Of a DNA stretch of 64,000 nt, positions 33,694 to 43,112 are shown one piece after another. Every line of letters starts with the position of its first letter. The stretch's first letter is position 1. The translations under genes were made by a program, and so were the position numbers. The notes below the pieces were generated by a model. That model searched no databases and was not told where the DNA came from. It saw nothing but the letters and a program-made list of their open reading frames with translations. The stretch comes from CAIQPV01 sp964480365. GTDB lineage: Bacteria > Pseudomonadota > Gammaproteobacteria > Burkholderiales > Gallionellaceae. Location of the stretch: positions 186,001-250,000 of the forward strand of contig CAYZPM010000001.1 of assembly GCA_964480365.1 (NCBI GenBank), written 5' to 3'.

Positions 33694-34889
33694 GGCTCCG
33701 TTCCAGGATTCTGGTCAATTGATTTATGGTCAAGGTGTGGCGATTCCGTATTCTGGATTCGTACGACATCGCCTTGCACAATGGAATCCGCAGGGCTATC
33801 AATTACCCGGTCTGTTCTGTCGATCCCGCTTCCCACTTCCACCACACGCCCCAAGTCACGCGTAATGGTGATGGGTTTAAGAACTACGCGGTTATCCACT
33901 CCTACTGTTGCTACCTCAAGCCCTTCTTTGCGGAACAACAACGCACTGACCGGCAAGCGTAATACTTTTGCATTGGAAGGTAAATCAAAGTGCACTTCCG
34001 CATAACTACCGGAGAACATCCTGCCGTCCTTGTTCTCCATCAGCAACTCGACCGTTGAGGTACGTGAGGATTCGCGGATAGCGTTCGAGGTACTCAGAAC
34101 AGTAGCCGCAAAATGCTGCCCGGGAAGTTCGGGGAAATAAATTTGCACTGTCATTTTCGGTTTGATCAAGTAGGCGAAATTCTGCGGCACCTCCGTGTAT
34201 ATCCGCAATCTCCGGTTATCGACAACCCGGAACAACGCCTGTCCGTTGCTGCTACCTGGAGTAATCAATTTGCCGATATCGGTGTTTCGTTCGGTGACCA
34301 CTCCATCAAAAGGCGCTACGATATGCTGGAACGATTGATCTGCCAGCAAGCTTTCCATGTTGGCTCGCGCCGCATTCCACATGTCATGCTTGGCTTTGGC
34401 ACTCGCCGCCTTCTCATCGTTTTCCTGCTGGGAAACAGAGTCCGTAGCCAGCAGGTTTTTCCAGCGTTTGGCCGTGATCTCGGCAATTTCCCAGTTAGAC
34501 TCAGCGGTTGCCAGGTCAGCCTTCGCCCGTAGTATTTGCTGGTCAAGCTCCGGAGTTTCTATTTCTCCAAGCACCTGCCCTTTTTTGACCTGCGCGCCAA
34601 TGTCGGTATTCCAGGACTTGAGATAGCCGCTCACTCTGGCGTAAATCGGTGCATCAAGATCAGCTCGCACGTTTCCTGGCAAGATCAGCGGTTGTTCGCC
34701 TGGGCCAAGTTGTGGAGACACGACTTTAACCGTAACGTGCTGTGAATCGACCTCTTTCTGTAAATCATTGGCATGACTGATGCGAAATAAAATACCGGCA
34801 GTCGCCACGGCAATTCCGACTACTGCCAGAATTAATCCTGCGAGCTTAAGGGGCTTGGGTGAAGGGGAGTTAGGGATATGGTCAGACAT
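33690..34889 (-). CDS. RND efflux periplasmic adaptor (membrane fusion protein)
   Basis: A 399-residue adaptor with an N-terminal membrane anchor (LAGLILAVVGIAVATAGILF). The lipoyl/hairpin region shows ARVSGYLKSWNTDIGAQVKKGQVLGEIETPELDQQI in family form, then a coiled coil, and VAPFDGVVTERNTDIGKLI in the second lipoyl half. It links the transporter to the outer channel. The start overlaps the transporter stop by one base (TAATG). Confidence 0.95.
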   Translation of the reverse strand: MSDHIPNSPSPKPLKLAGLILAVVGIAVATAGILFRISHANDLQKEVDSQHVTVKVVSPQLGPGEQPLILPGNVRADLDAPIYARVSGYLKSWNTDIGAQVKKGQVLGEIETPELDQQILRAKADLATAESNWEIAEITAKRWKNLLATDSVSQQENDEKAASAKAKHDMWNAARANMESLLADQSFQHIVAPFDGVVTERNTDIGKLITPGSSNGQALFRVVDNRRLRIYTEVPQNFAYLIKPKMTVQIYFPELPGQHFAATVLSTSNAIRESSRTSTVELLMENKDGRMFSGSYAEVHFDLPSNAKVLRLPVSALLFRKEGLEVATVGVDNRVVLKPITITRDLGRVVEVGSGIDRTDRVIDSPADSIVQGDVVRIQNTESPHLDHKSIDQNPGTEP

Positions 34890-37800
34890 TATGCTTGCTC
34901 CACGATTAAAGGGTTATGCCCGGTAGGGTTATCTGACTCGTGAACTCGTTTATCGATCCCGTGAGCTCTATGCACGAGACTGAATATCACAGGCACAAAA
35001 AGCAGCGTTGAGATTGTTGCGAATACGAGTCCGCCTATTACCGCCCTGCCCAATGGTGCGTTTTGTTCTCCGCCCTCGCCGAAGCTCAATGCCATGGGCG
35101 CCATGCCAATAATCATGGCGAGTGCCGTCATCAAGACTGGACGAAAACGGATGAAGCCGGCTTCCAAAGCAGCGGTAAAGCCGCTATCTCCTTCTCGCAG
35201 CCTTTCTCGCGCAAAGCTGACCACCAGAATGCTGTTGGCGGTAGCCACACCCATGCACATGATTGAGCCGATGAGCGCCGGAACCGATAAAGTGGTATTG
35301 GTCACGAATAGCATCCAGACAATTCCCGCCAAGGCGGCGGGCAATGCCGTGATGATTACGAATGGATCCAGCCAGGACTGGAAGTTAACCACGATCAGCA
35401 AGTAGATCAGCACGATCGCCCCCAGCAAACCGTACAGTAGACCGCTGTAGGATTCGTTCATGGCTTGCACTTGTCCGCGCATGACCACGAACGATCCCTT
35501 GGGAACATCCTTGGCGGTATCCTGCAATATCTGCTCTATGTCGTGCGCCACGTTGCCCAAGTCACGCTCTTGCGTGGAACCAAAAATATCGATGGTCGGC
35601 TGCACGTCGTAATGCGATACTACGGCTTCACCCTGACCCCTGCTGATGCTGGCCACATCGCCCAGCAACTGTGACGGTGATGCCGGATCCTGCCCGGATG
35701 CGACCGGAATATTCTGCAGGTCGTTGAGTGTATCGTTCCGGTACTGAGGCACTTGCACTACCAGTGGATAGGATACATTGTTGCCTGGATTTACCCAGAA
35801 ATTGGGTGCCGTCTGCAAACTGCCAGATAACGATATCAGCAGGTTGTTGGCCACGTCGCGCTGGGTTATGCCCAACTCCCGTGTGCGCGTGCGGTTCACG
35901 TTCACATACAGTTCTGGCTGGTTGAATGCCTGCTGGATGCGCACGTCGGCCAGTCCGGGAACTTTCTTGATCCGGCTCAAGATGGCCGCAGCGTATTCCT
36001 GATTTTCCTTGCGTTTAAACCCGACCACCTGAACGTCGATCGGCGCGGGCATGCCGAAGTTCAATATCTGGCTCACGATATCGGCAGGCAAGAACGCGAA
36101 GGATACCCCCGGGAAATTGTCTTTCAGGTGCTCACGCAATGCCTTCACATATTGATCCGTGGGACGATGTCCTTCATTCAGGGAAATCAGAATATCCGCA
36201 TCGCCGGGGCCGATGGGTGAAGAGTTGCTGTAGGTCAGGTTGATCCCGCTAACCGGCAAGCCGATGTTGTCCACGATATTTTTGAGCTCATCGACGGGGA
36301 TCTCATTCCTTATCTGATGTTCGATCTCGTCGCAGAGACGTGCCGTTTCTTCAATTCTTGTGCCGGTCTGCGCCCGGATATGTAGCTTCATCTGTCCGGC
36401 ATCCACTGCAGGGAAGAAGTTTCGACCCAGCCAGGGTACCAGCGCGAAAGTGATCAGCACAAACCCGAGGAACCCGATGATGAAAGTGCGCCGGTGGGAA
36501 AGCGCGATCAGCAGAAGCTCCCTATATTTATCGCGAACATGACTGAAACCTTTTTCAAATCCCTGTTGAAACCTGACCAGTGGATTTTTCGACGGGGGTG
36601 GCAAATGCTGGCCGTCCGCCGTTCCCTCATGGTGTTCCTGGATGTGGCGACGCAGCAGATATTTTGCCAGTGTCGGCACCAAGGTGCGAGACAGGATGAA
36701 TGAGGCGATCATCGAAAACATAACCGCCTCGGCCAGCGGAACGAAGAGATATTTCGCCACGCCGTTGAGAAAAAACATCGGGATGAACACAATACAGATA
36801 CACAACAAGGATACGAAGGCGGGAACCACAATCTGGTGCGCTCCATCCATGATGGATTCCTCCACATGTTTGCCTTTCTCCAGATGCCAGTTCATGTTCT
36901 CGATAGTCACCGTGGCATCGTCAACCAATATCCCCACCGCCAGCGCCAATCCCCCTAACGTCATGATGTTCAATGACTGGCCGAAAGCGGATAGAGCCAT
37001 GATCGCCGACAATACTGCTAAGGGAATGGATATCGTAATGATCAGGGTGGAACGCCAACTGCCGAGGAACAGCAAAATCATCAGGCCGGTGAGCGAAGCT
37101 GCCATCACGCCCTCGCGGATTACGCTGTTTACAGCCGCCTTGACGAACACCGACTGGTCTCCGACTATTTTGAGGATAAGTCCGGGCGGGGCGCCCGCCT
37201 CGATACGGGGCAATAGCGCCTTGACGTGATCTATGATATCCAGCGTGGAAATATTGCCATTTTTCTGGATGGTGGTCAGTACCGAGTGCTGGCCGTTTAC
37301 CCGCACCATGTTCTGCTGGGGTGAAAAGCCATCGCGCACATGCGCCACATCGCGCAGCAAAATAGTCGCCCCGTTAACCGACTTGATCGGCAGATCGTTC
37401 AGTTCGTCCAGCGCGTTCGGACTCGCGTTGAGCATGACGTTGTACTCAAATAATCCTATTTTTTCTGTCCCCGCTGGAAGGATCAGGTTCTGTATCAGGA
37501 TTGCGTTACTCACATCCTGCGGCGTAAGCCCCTTGGAACGTAGCGCCTCCATATCGAGGTCAACTGATATCTGCCTGTTCTTTCCGCCATAGGGCGATGG
37601 AACGGCTGCGCCTTGCACTTGCGCCAACTGTGGACGAATAAAATTGTTTGAGATATCGAACAACTGGTTGTCGAGCAGGGTGTCGCTGGAAAGTGCCAAT
37701 TGCATAACGGGCACGCTCGACGCGTTGTAACTCACGATAAGCGGCGGCGTAATGCCGGGCGGCAACCGCTTCAACACCGTCTGGGAAAGTGCGGTTACCT

Positions 37801-38125
37801 GACTGACGGCGGCATTGATGTCGACACTGGGCTGAAAGAAAATCTTGACAACGGCTACGCCGGGAAGTGACTGGGATTCAATGTGCTCGATATCGTTGAC
37901 TGATGTCGAAAGTTGCCTTTCATAGTACGTGATAATGCGGTTGGACATATCCGCCGGTGGCATGCCGTTGTAGTTCCAAACCGCACTGACAACCGGCACC
38001 TTGACGTCCGGAAAAATATCCGTTCGCATGTTCACATACACCAGCGGGCCGAGAATCAAAATCAGCAGCGCCAGCACTATAAAAGTATAGGGACGGCTTA
38101 ATGCAACACGGACAATCCATAACAT
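34889..38125 (-). CDS. RND efflux transporter permease (AcrB/HAE family)
   Basis: A 1078-residue proton-driven trimeric transporter with two repeats of transmembrane helix plus large periplasmic loop. The helix-4 motif GGLALAVGILVDDATVTIEN holds the Asp-Asp proton relay, and NVMLNASPNALDELNDLPIK-type porter-domain segments are present. Drug and solvent export is likely; the CusA metal-binding methionine pattern is not evident. The substrate cannot be told from sequence. First gene of the operon; no local TetR/MarR regulator is seen. Confidence 0.95.
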   Translation of the reverse strand: MLWIVRVALSRPYTFIVLALLILILGPLVYVNMRTDIFPDVKVPVVSAVWNYNGMPPADMSNRIITYYERQLSTSVNDIEHIESQSLPGVAVVKIFFQPSVDINAAVSQVTALSQTVLKRLPPGITPPLIVSYNASSVPVMQLALSSDTLLDNQLFDISNNFIRPQLAQVQGAAVPSPYGGKNRQISVDLDMEALRSKGLTPQDVSNAILIQNLILPAGTEKIGLFEYNVMLNASPNALDELNDLPIKSVNGATILLRDVAHVRDGFSPQQNMVRVNGQHSVLTTIQKNGNISTLDIIDHVKALLPRIEAGAPPGLILKIVGDQSVFVKAAVNSVIREGVMAASLTGLMILLFLGSWRSTLIITISIPLAVLSAIMALSAFGQSLNIMTLGGLALAVGILVDDATVTIENMNWHLEKGKHVEESIMDGAHQIVVPAFVSLLCICIVFIPMFFLNGVAKYLFVPLAEAVMFSMIASFILSRTLVPTLAKYLLRRHIQEHHEGTADGQHLPPPSKNPLVRFQQGFEKGFSHVRDKYRELLLIALSHRRTFIIGFLGFVLITFALVPWLGRNFFPAVDAGQMKLHIRAQTGTRIEETARLCDEIEHQIRNEIPVDELKNIVDNIGLPVSGINLTYSNSSPIGPGDADILISLNEGHRPTDQYVKALREHLKDNFPGVSFAFLPADIVSQILNFGMPAPIDVQVVGFKRKENQEYAAAILSRIKKVPGLADVRIQQAFNQPELYVNVNRTRTRELGITQRDVANNLLISLSGSLQTAPNFWVNPGNNVSYPLVVQVPQYRNDTLNDLQNIPVASGQDPASPSQLLGDVASISRGQGEAVVSHYDVQPTIDIFGSTQERDLGNVAHDIEQILQDTAKDVPKGSFVVMRGQVQAMNESYSGLLYGLLGAIVLIYLLIVVNFQSWLDPFVIITALPAALAGIVWMLFVTNTTLSVPALIGSIMCMGVATANSILVVSFARERLREGDSGFTAALEAGFIRFRPVLMTALAMIIGMAPMALSFGEGGEQNAPLGRAVIGGLVFATISTLLFVPVIFSLVHRAHGIDKRVHESDNPTGHNPLIVEQA

Positions 38126-39001
38126 ATAAGACTAACTCCATTCGAAGAACATTATTTCTTCAGCGAATTAACCACCACAAGCGCAGGTCGAACTCAAGAC
38201 CGCAGAATTGTATCTAAAAGGCAATGGGTAGAACCCAACATGAGTGATTCAATATACCAGATGGTTGTAGAAATTCATGTACCGACTGCAACTTATACGC
38301 TATGTGGTCAGCAAAATATTGCTGCACGACCACCAAGATTGGTATCATCGAACTCAAATCCAAACCGTGCAGGCTGAATATTCCAATGACTATGCTCAGT
38401 CTCAATCCAACACCATGGGTTTGCAACTCAATCCCCACCACGGACAAAATTGAGTACAACCTCGTTGTGTGAAAGTATGCCCACCTAGCGAATGTCTCTC
38501 TGTTGCAACTTATCGGGGGTTCAATGCACCACGAAAACTGGATTACCACTTTAACAATACGAACTTCGTTCGTCCGAGCAGGATGTCGTTCGTTCTCCAG
38601 CGGGTTCAAGCTGCTGATAAGCAGCCAACATTTAGTAGCGATTTTCGCTATCACTTTTTCCAGAAAAGTGCGGCTATCTACGTTTCCAATACATTAGCTT
38701 TCCAACATAACTACTTACATCTAAACTCAAACATTTGACACCATTGCAAATCGTGAGTCTATACCTCTATTAGGGAGGAGACGACATAACCCTTATGGGG
38801 GGTATGATATCTGATATGAATAGCAAGATGGCACTGGAGGAGATTTGCAAAATCCATTCTAAAAAGACTGCTATTGATGTGAATCTCAGCGTTAAGGCAA
38901 AAAATGCTCAAATGGCGCTGAAAAAACATCCAAAAGATAAGGGCAACACCTTTTCCAGTCATGTAGGATACATTCCATAACAGGGCGAGGAGGAGAATTA
39001 A
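38126..39001. other. 876-base gap with only doubtful small reading frames
   Basis: Upstream of the efflux operon (minus) and apaH (plus). A 58-codon plus frame at 38277-38453 and a 61-codon plus frame at 38795-38980 (with GGGAGGAG 14 bases upstream and a Lys-rich product) are the best candidates but show no family I know. Composition is nearer 43-45% GC than the housekeeping genes. It may be decayed foreign DNA. The efflux promoter should lie within 38126-38215. Confidence 0.4.
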
Positions 39002-39826
39002 TTGGCAACGTATGCCGTAGGCGACATTCAGGGCTGTGGCACCGAGTTTCGGCAGTTGCTGGAACGGATACCCTTCGACCCGGTGGTAGACAAACTGTGG
39101 CTGGTGGGCGACCTAGTTAACCGGGGACCGGATTCGTTGGGAGTGTTGCGGCAGGTGAAGTCGCTGGGGGATTCCGCCATTACGGTGCTGGGAAATCACG
39201 ACTTGCATCTGCTCGCGATTGCGGAAGGTGCCGTCAAGTTGCACCGCAGCGATACGCTGAATGACGTTCTTCAGGCGCCGGATCGCGATGAACTGCTGGC
39301 CTGGTTGCGTGCGCAGCGCCTTATGCATATGGAAGGCGATTGGGTGCTGGTACATGCCGGGTTGTTGCCGCAGTGGAGCGTGGCGAAAGCGCAGGAACTG
39401 GCGCATGAAGCCGAAGCTGCTCTGCGCGGCAAGCATTACCAGGAATTTCTCACGCGCATGTACGGCAACCAGCCCGACCATTGGGATGAGAATCTCACCG
39501 GCTACAAACGGCTGCGCGTCATCACCAATACGTTCACACGGATGCGTATCTGCTCTACTCACGGCGAGATGGAATTCAAGTTCAAGGGCGAGGTGCGGGA
39601 TATTCCCCAAGGCTACTTGCCGTGGTTCGAGGTGCCGGGCCGCGCCAGCGCTGATGCGGTCATGGTATGCGGACATTGGTCTGCATTGGGGCTGAAGGTT
39701 ACGCCAAACATTATCGCGTTGGATACCGGCTGCCTGTGGGGCGGGCCGCTAACCGCGATCCGTCTGGAAGACCGCAAGCTGTTTCAAGTGCCTTGTTCAA
39801 CAGCACCCGTTGCGCAGGACTGGTAA
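39002..39826 (+). CDS. apaH: Symmetrical bis(5'-nucleosyl)-tetraphosphatase
   Basis: A 274-residue metallophosphatase that cleaves Ap4A to two ADP and removes Np4 caps from RNA. Motifs GDIQGC, GDLVNRGP, GNHD and VHAG appear in order within the first 120 residues. The start codon is TTG at 39002, supported by GGAGGAG six bases upstream and by the family start ATYAVGDIQG; no ATG fits. Confidence 0.97.
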   Translation: MATYAVGDIQGCGTEFRQLLERIPFDPVVDKLWLVGDLVNRGPDSLGVLRQVKSLGDSAITVLGNHDLHLLAIAEGAVKLHRSDTLNDVLQAPDRDELLAWLRAQRLMHMEGDWVLVHAGLLPQWSVAKAQELAHEAEAALRGKHYQEFLTRMYGNQPDHWDENLTGYKRLRVITNTFTRMRICSTHGEMEFKFKGEVRDIPQGYLPWFEVPGRASADAVMVCGHWSALGLKVTPNIIALDTGCLWGGPLTAIRLEDRKLFQVPCSTAPVAQDW

Positions 39827-39833
39827 TTCTTGT

Positions 39834-39856
39834 CCCCTCCCCTGCAAGGGGGAAGG
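39834..39856. repeat. CCCCTCCCC/GGGGGAAGG palindrome after apaH
   Basis: CCCCTCCCCTGCAAGGGGGAAGG starts seven bases beyond the apaH stop; described in two halves, CCCCTCCCC and GGGGGAAGG around TGCAA. Same family as at 43017 and 63488. Confidence 0.7.
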
Positions 39857-39881
39857 AACAGCTTGGCTCTCCGGGAAGTGC

Positions 39882-40820
39882 TTACAACTTGATCGAATAA
39901 GCAAAATGCCTTTTGAATAACTCACACAACTCATCGCGCGTCGGTTTGTGGTTCTGCCCGCCACGGCTGGCGATTTTGAGTGCGCCCATCAGCGAGGCCA
40001 ACCGCCCTGTGGTGTCCCAATCCCAACCCTGCTGGATACCATGCAATAGCCCTGCGCGGTAGGCGTCACCGCATCCGGTGGGGTCAAGCACTGCGGTGGG
40101 TGCCGCAGCCGGAATATTGATTTCCTTGCCCTCGGTGTAGATGACCGAGCCCTGTGCGCCCAGCGTCACGATGAAGGCGCGCGTGCGTTTGGCAAGTTCC
40201 TCAATGGTCTTGCCAGTTTTGTCTTGCAACAGCTTGGCCTCGTAGTCGTTCACCGTAACGTAATCGGCCTGTTCGACGAAATTCAGCAGGTCTTCGCCAC
40301 CGAACATCGGCATGCCTTGGCCCGGATCGAACACAAACGGGATACCCGTCTCATGGAATTCGCGCGCATGCTGCAACATGCCGCTACGCCCATCGGGCGA
40401 AACGATACCCAGCGTGACCTCCTGGGCATCGGCAACACTATTCTGTTCCGAAAAACTCATCGCGCCCGGATGAAATGCGGTGATCTGATTATCGTCCAGA
40501 TCGGTGGTGATGAAGGCCTGTCCGGTGAAACTATCCGGTATGTGGCGAATATGTTTTTGCGATAAATAAAGCTTGTCCAGACGTGCGGCATAAACTCCGA
40601 AATCGTCGCCGACGGTCGCCATAATCAGCGGATCGCCGCCGAGCAATTGCAGGTTATAAGCAATATTGCCCGCGCAGCCGCCGAACTCGCGCCGCATATG
40701 CGGCACCAGAAAAGCGACGTTCAAAATATGGATTTGGTCAGGCAGGATGTGATTCTTGAACTGATCCTGAAACACCATTATGGTGTCGTAGGCCATGGAA
40801 CCGCAGATGAGAGTATTCAT
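39882..40820 (-). CDS. PfkB-family carbohydrate/nucleoside kinase (adenosine kinase-like)
   Basis: A 312-residue ribokinase-fold enzyme. FGGCAGNIAYNLQLLGG is the substrate-side motif near residue 50, and LDPTGCGDAYRAGLLHG near residue 255 carries the anion hole and catalytic Asp. The GCGDAYR variant and overall length match the adenosine kinase-like PfkB proteins common in betaproteobacteria. Substrate is inferred; a sugar kinase is possible. Confidence 0.9.
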   Translation of the reverse strand: MNTLICGSMAYDTIMVFQDQFKNHILPDQIHILNVAFLVPHMRREFGGCAGNIAYNLQLLGGDPLIMATVGDDFGVYAARLDKLYLSQKHIRHIPDSFTGQAFITTDLDDNQITAFHPGAMSFSEQNSVADAQEVTLGIVSPDGRSGMLQHAREFHETGIPFVFDPGQGMPMFGGEDLLNFVEQADYVTVNDYEAKLLQDKTGKTIEELAKRTRAFIVTLGAQGSVIYTEGKEINIPAAAPTAVLDPTGCGDAYRAGLLHGIQQGWDWDTTGRLASLMGALKIASRGGQNHKPTRDELCELFKRHFAYSIKL

Positions 40821-40950
40821 GCTGTTGAATGCTTGAGTTGGATAATGGGAGCAGCAATTATAGCAGGAGGGTGTTCACACGACGGCAACGATGGGTATGG
40901 CTTGCTCCACCGGGTGCCCGGCTATATGTTTCACAGACATCCTGCGGCTT

Positions 40951-42045
40951 CTACCGCAATTTCGGCGTCCCACAAACCACATCCCCATTCTGCCCCCGAT
41001 GCCGCAACGCATGATCCATCAGCACCAGCGCCAGCATTGCTTCGGCAATCGGGGTGGCGCGGATGCCGACGCAGGGATCGTGGCGGCCTTCGGTGAAGAC
41101 CGTAACCGCTTCGCCTGCCTTATTGATCGAGCGGCGCGGGATGCGGATGCTGGAGGTGGGCTTGATGGCGTAGTGCGCGACGATGTTCTGCCCGGTGGAT
41201 ATGCCGCCGAGGATGCCGCCTGCGTTGTTGGATAGAAAACCATCCGGGGTGAGTTCGTCGCCGTGCTCGCTGCCCTTTTGCGTAACGCAATTGAAGCCCG
41301 CGCCGATTTCTACGGCTTTCACCGCGTTGATGCTCATCAGCGCGTAAGCAATTTCGGCATCGAGGCGGTCGAACACCGGCTCGCCCCAGCCCACGGGAAC
41401 GTTTTCCGCTACCACGGTAAGTCTTGCGCCGATGGAATCGCCGGACTTGCGCAGTGCGTCCATGTAGTCTTCCAGTTGTGCGATATAGCTCGCATCGGCG
41501 ACGAAGAAGCAGTTGCCTTCCTCGGTTAGGTCTCCCCAGCTCTTGAACGGTATCTCGATCTCGCCGAGTTGTGCGAGGTAGCCGCGCACAATGACGCCGT
41601 ATGTTTCATGCAGCCATTTCCTGGCGATCGCTCCCGCTGCTACGCGTCCCGCCGTTTCTCTTGCCGACGCGCGACCGCCGCCTCTATGGTCGCGGATGCC
41701 GTATTTTTGCCAGTAGGTGTAGTCGGCGTGGCCGGGGCGGAAAGTCTCCGCGATGTTGCCGTAATCCTTGCTGCGCTGGTCTTCGTTGCGGATCAGCAAG
41801 GCGATAGGCGTGCCGGTGGTCTTGCCTTCGAACACGCCGGAGAGAATTTCCACGCGGTCTTCTTCGCGCCGCTGGGTGACATGGCGCGAGGTGCCGGGCT
41901 TGCGCCGGTCCAGATCATGCTGGATGTAATCTTCGCTCAACTCCATCCCCGGCGGGCAGCCATCCACTATGCAGCCGATGGCCGCACCGTGCGATTCGCC
42001 GAACGAAGTTACCGTAAACAAAGTGCCGAGTGTATTTCCAGACAT
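40951..42045 (-). CDS. aroC: Chorismate synthase
   Basis: A 364-residue FMNH2-dependent enzyme converting EPSP to chorismate, the last common step of aromatic synthesis. Signatures: GESHGAAIGCIVDGCPPG near residue 17, FRPGHADYTYWQKYG, RASARETAGRVAAGAIARK and GGISTGQNI. Length is standard. It stands alone between the PfkB gene and the divergent tatD. Confidence 0.98.
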   Translation of the reverse strand: MSGNTLGTLFTVTSFGESHGAAIGCIVDGCPPGMELSEDYIQHDLDRRKPGTSRHVTQRREEDRVEILSGVFEGKTTGTPIALLIRNEDQRSKDYGNIAETFRPGHADYTYWQKYGIRDHRGGGRASARETAGRVAAGAIARKWLHETYGVIVRGYLAQLGEIEIPFKSWGDLTEEGNCFFVADASYIAQLEDYMDALRKSGDSIGARLTVVAENVPVGWGEPVFDRLDAEIAYALMSINAVKAVEIGAGFNCVTQKGSEHGDELTPDGFLSNNAGGILGGISTGQNIVAHYAIKPTSSIRIPRRSINKAGEAVTVFTEGRHDPCVGIRATPIAEAMLALVLMDHALRHRGQNGDVVCGTPKLR

Positions 42046-42117
42046 GACCGTCCTCTAAAAATGTAATGGCTTCTCGCAAAAACGATGCGCAGAGTTTAAC
42101 ATACCACGCACCGTCAT

Positions 42118-42212
42118 TAACCGTAGGGTGGGCTAGCTTTGCATAGCCATTCGACTAAATCACCAAAATACGGTGATGTAAGTCGCTGGTTAAGCCCGAC
42201 CTACATTTCGCA
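42118..42212. repeat. GTAGGGTGGGC...CGACCTAC inverted repeat upstream of tatD
   Basis: GTAGGGTGGGCTAGC (about 42122) and GGTTAAGCCCGACCTAC (about 42189-42205) are an imperfect inverted pair, with a smaller TCACC...GGTGA hairpin in between. It occupies the aroC-tatD spacer and probably lies in the tatD leader. Confidence 0.65.
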
Positions 42213-42237
42213 CCGGTTCGTCCGGCTTAGGACTAAC

Positions 42238-43029
42238 GTGTTCATAGACACCCATTGCCATCTCGACGCCGCCGAATTTAACGGTCAGCAGGATGCTATC
42301 GTGCGCGAAGCGCAGGCGGTGGGTGTTTCTGCGCTGGTGTTGCCCGCGATAGAACGCGCCAACTTCGCCACGGTGCAAACCCTCTGCGCGCAATACCCCA
42401 ACTGCGCGCCCGCTTATGGCGTCCATCCCATGTATGCGGATCGCGCCACTCCCGCCGACCTCGACGTGCTACGCAATTATTTGGCACAACCGAATACAGT
42501 AGCAGTCGGCGAGATTGGGCTGGATTTTTTCATTCAACATTACGACCAAGTGCGACAGGAATACTTCTTCGTCGAACAATTGAAACTAGCACGCGATTTC
42601 GACTTGCCGGTACTTCTGCATATTCGCCGCGCGCAGGACACCGTGCTCAAGCACCTGCGCCAGCATAAAGTTTGCGGCGGCATCGCGCATGCCTTCAACG
42701 GCAGCGCGCAACAGGCGGCGGAATTCATCAAGCTCGGTTTCAAACTCGGCTTCGGCGGTGCAATGACTTACTCGCGCGCCACTCGCTTGCGCGAACTCGC
42801 CACTACCTTACCCTTGGAAAGCATCGTTCTGGAAACCGATGCGCCGGACATCCCGCCGGATTTTCTGGATCGTGGACGGCCCAACAAACCGGAATATTTG
42901 CCGCGCATCGCGCAGACGCTGGCAGAATTGCGCGGTGTTCCACTGGAAGAAATCGCGCGGGTGACGATGGCGAATGCGCTGAGTGTGCTGCCAAAAATAA
43001 TTTCGTTCCACTCGACTCCTTCCCCCTGA
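42238..43029 (+). CDS. TatD-family metal-dependent hydrolase
   Basis: A 263-residue TIM-barrel nuclease-like hydrolase. Metal ligands are in DTHCHLDA (residues 4-11), GEIGLDFF, HAFNGS and ETDAPDIPP. Members have 3'-5' DNA exonuclease or D-aminoacyl-tRNA deacylase activity in different species. I start at GTG 42238, with AGGA nearby, because it gives the family start FIDTHCH; an earlier ATG would run through the repeat. Confidence 0.93.
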   Translation: MFIDTHCHLDAAEFNGQQDAIVREAQAVGVSALVLPAIERANFATVQTLCAQYPNCAPAYGVHPMYADRATPADLDVLRNYLAQPNTVAVGEIGLDFFIQHYDQVRQEYFFVEQLKLARDFDLPVLLHIRRAQDTVLKHLRQHKVCGGIAHAFNGSAQQAAEFIKLGFKLGFGGAMTYSRATRLRELATTLPLESIVLETDAPDIPPDFLDRGRPNKPEYLPRIAQTLAELRGVPLEEIARVTMANALSVLPKIISFHSTPSP

Positions 43030-43104
43030 CAGGGGGAAGGTTGGGATGGGGGTGTATACGCCGATTCTACCCCCACCCTAACCCTCCCCCTGCATGGGGG
43101 AGGG
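43017..43104. repeat. Long CCTTCCCCC/GGGGGAGGG inverted repeat between tatD and tcdA
   Basis: Two small hairpins (CCTTCCCCCTGACAGGGGGAAGG and CCCTCCCCCTGCATGGGGGAGGG, each described here only by pattern) are joined by GTTGGGATGGGGG and its complement CCCCCACCCTAAC, making one nested 88-base palindrome around GTATACGCCGATTCTA. It overlaps the tatD stop codon, and its right end supplies the tcdA ribosome site. Confidence 0.88.
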
Positions 43105-43112
43105 AATTTTTG

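Noticed and set aside
34889..38125. CusA-type metal efflux for the RND transporter
   Set aside because: The methionine relay pattern is not evident and no CusF or copper regulator is adjacent, so only a general RND call is made.
38214..38654. A 146-codon minus-strand frame in the gap before apaH
   Set aside because: Codon pattern and residue mix look random, with no start signal; kept only as part of the gap description.
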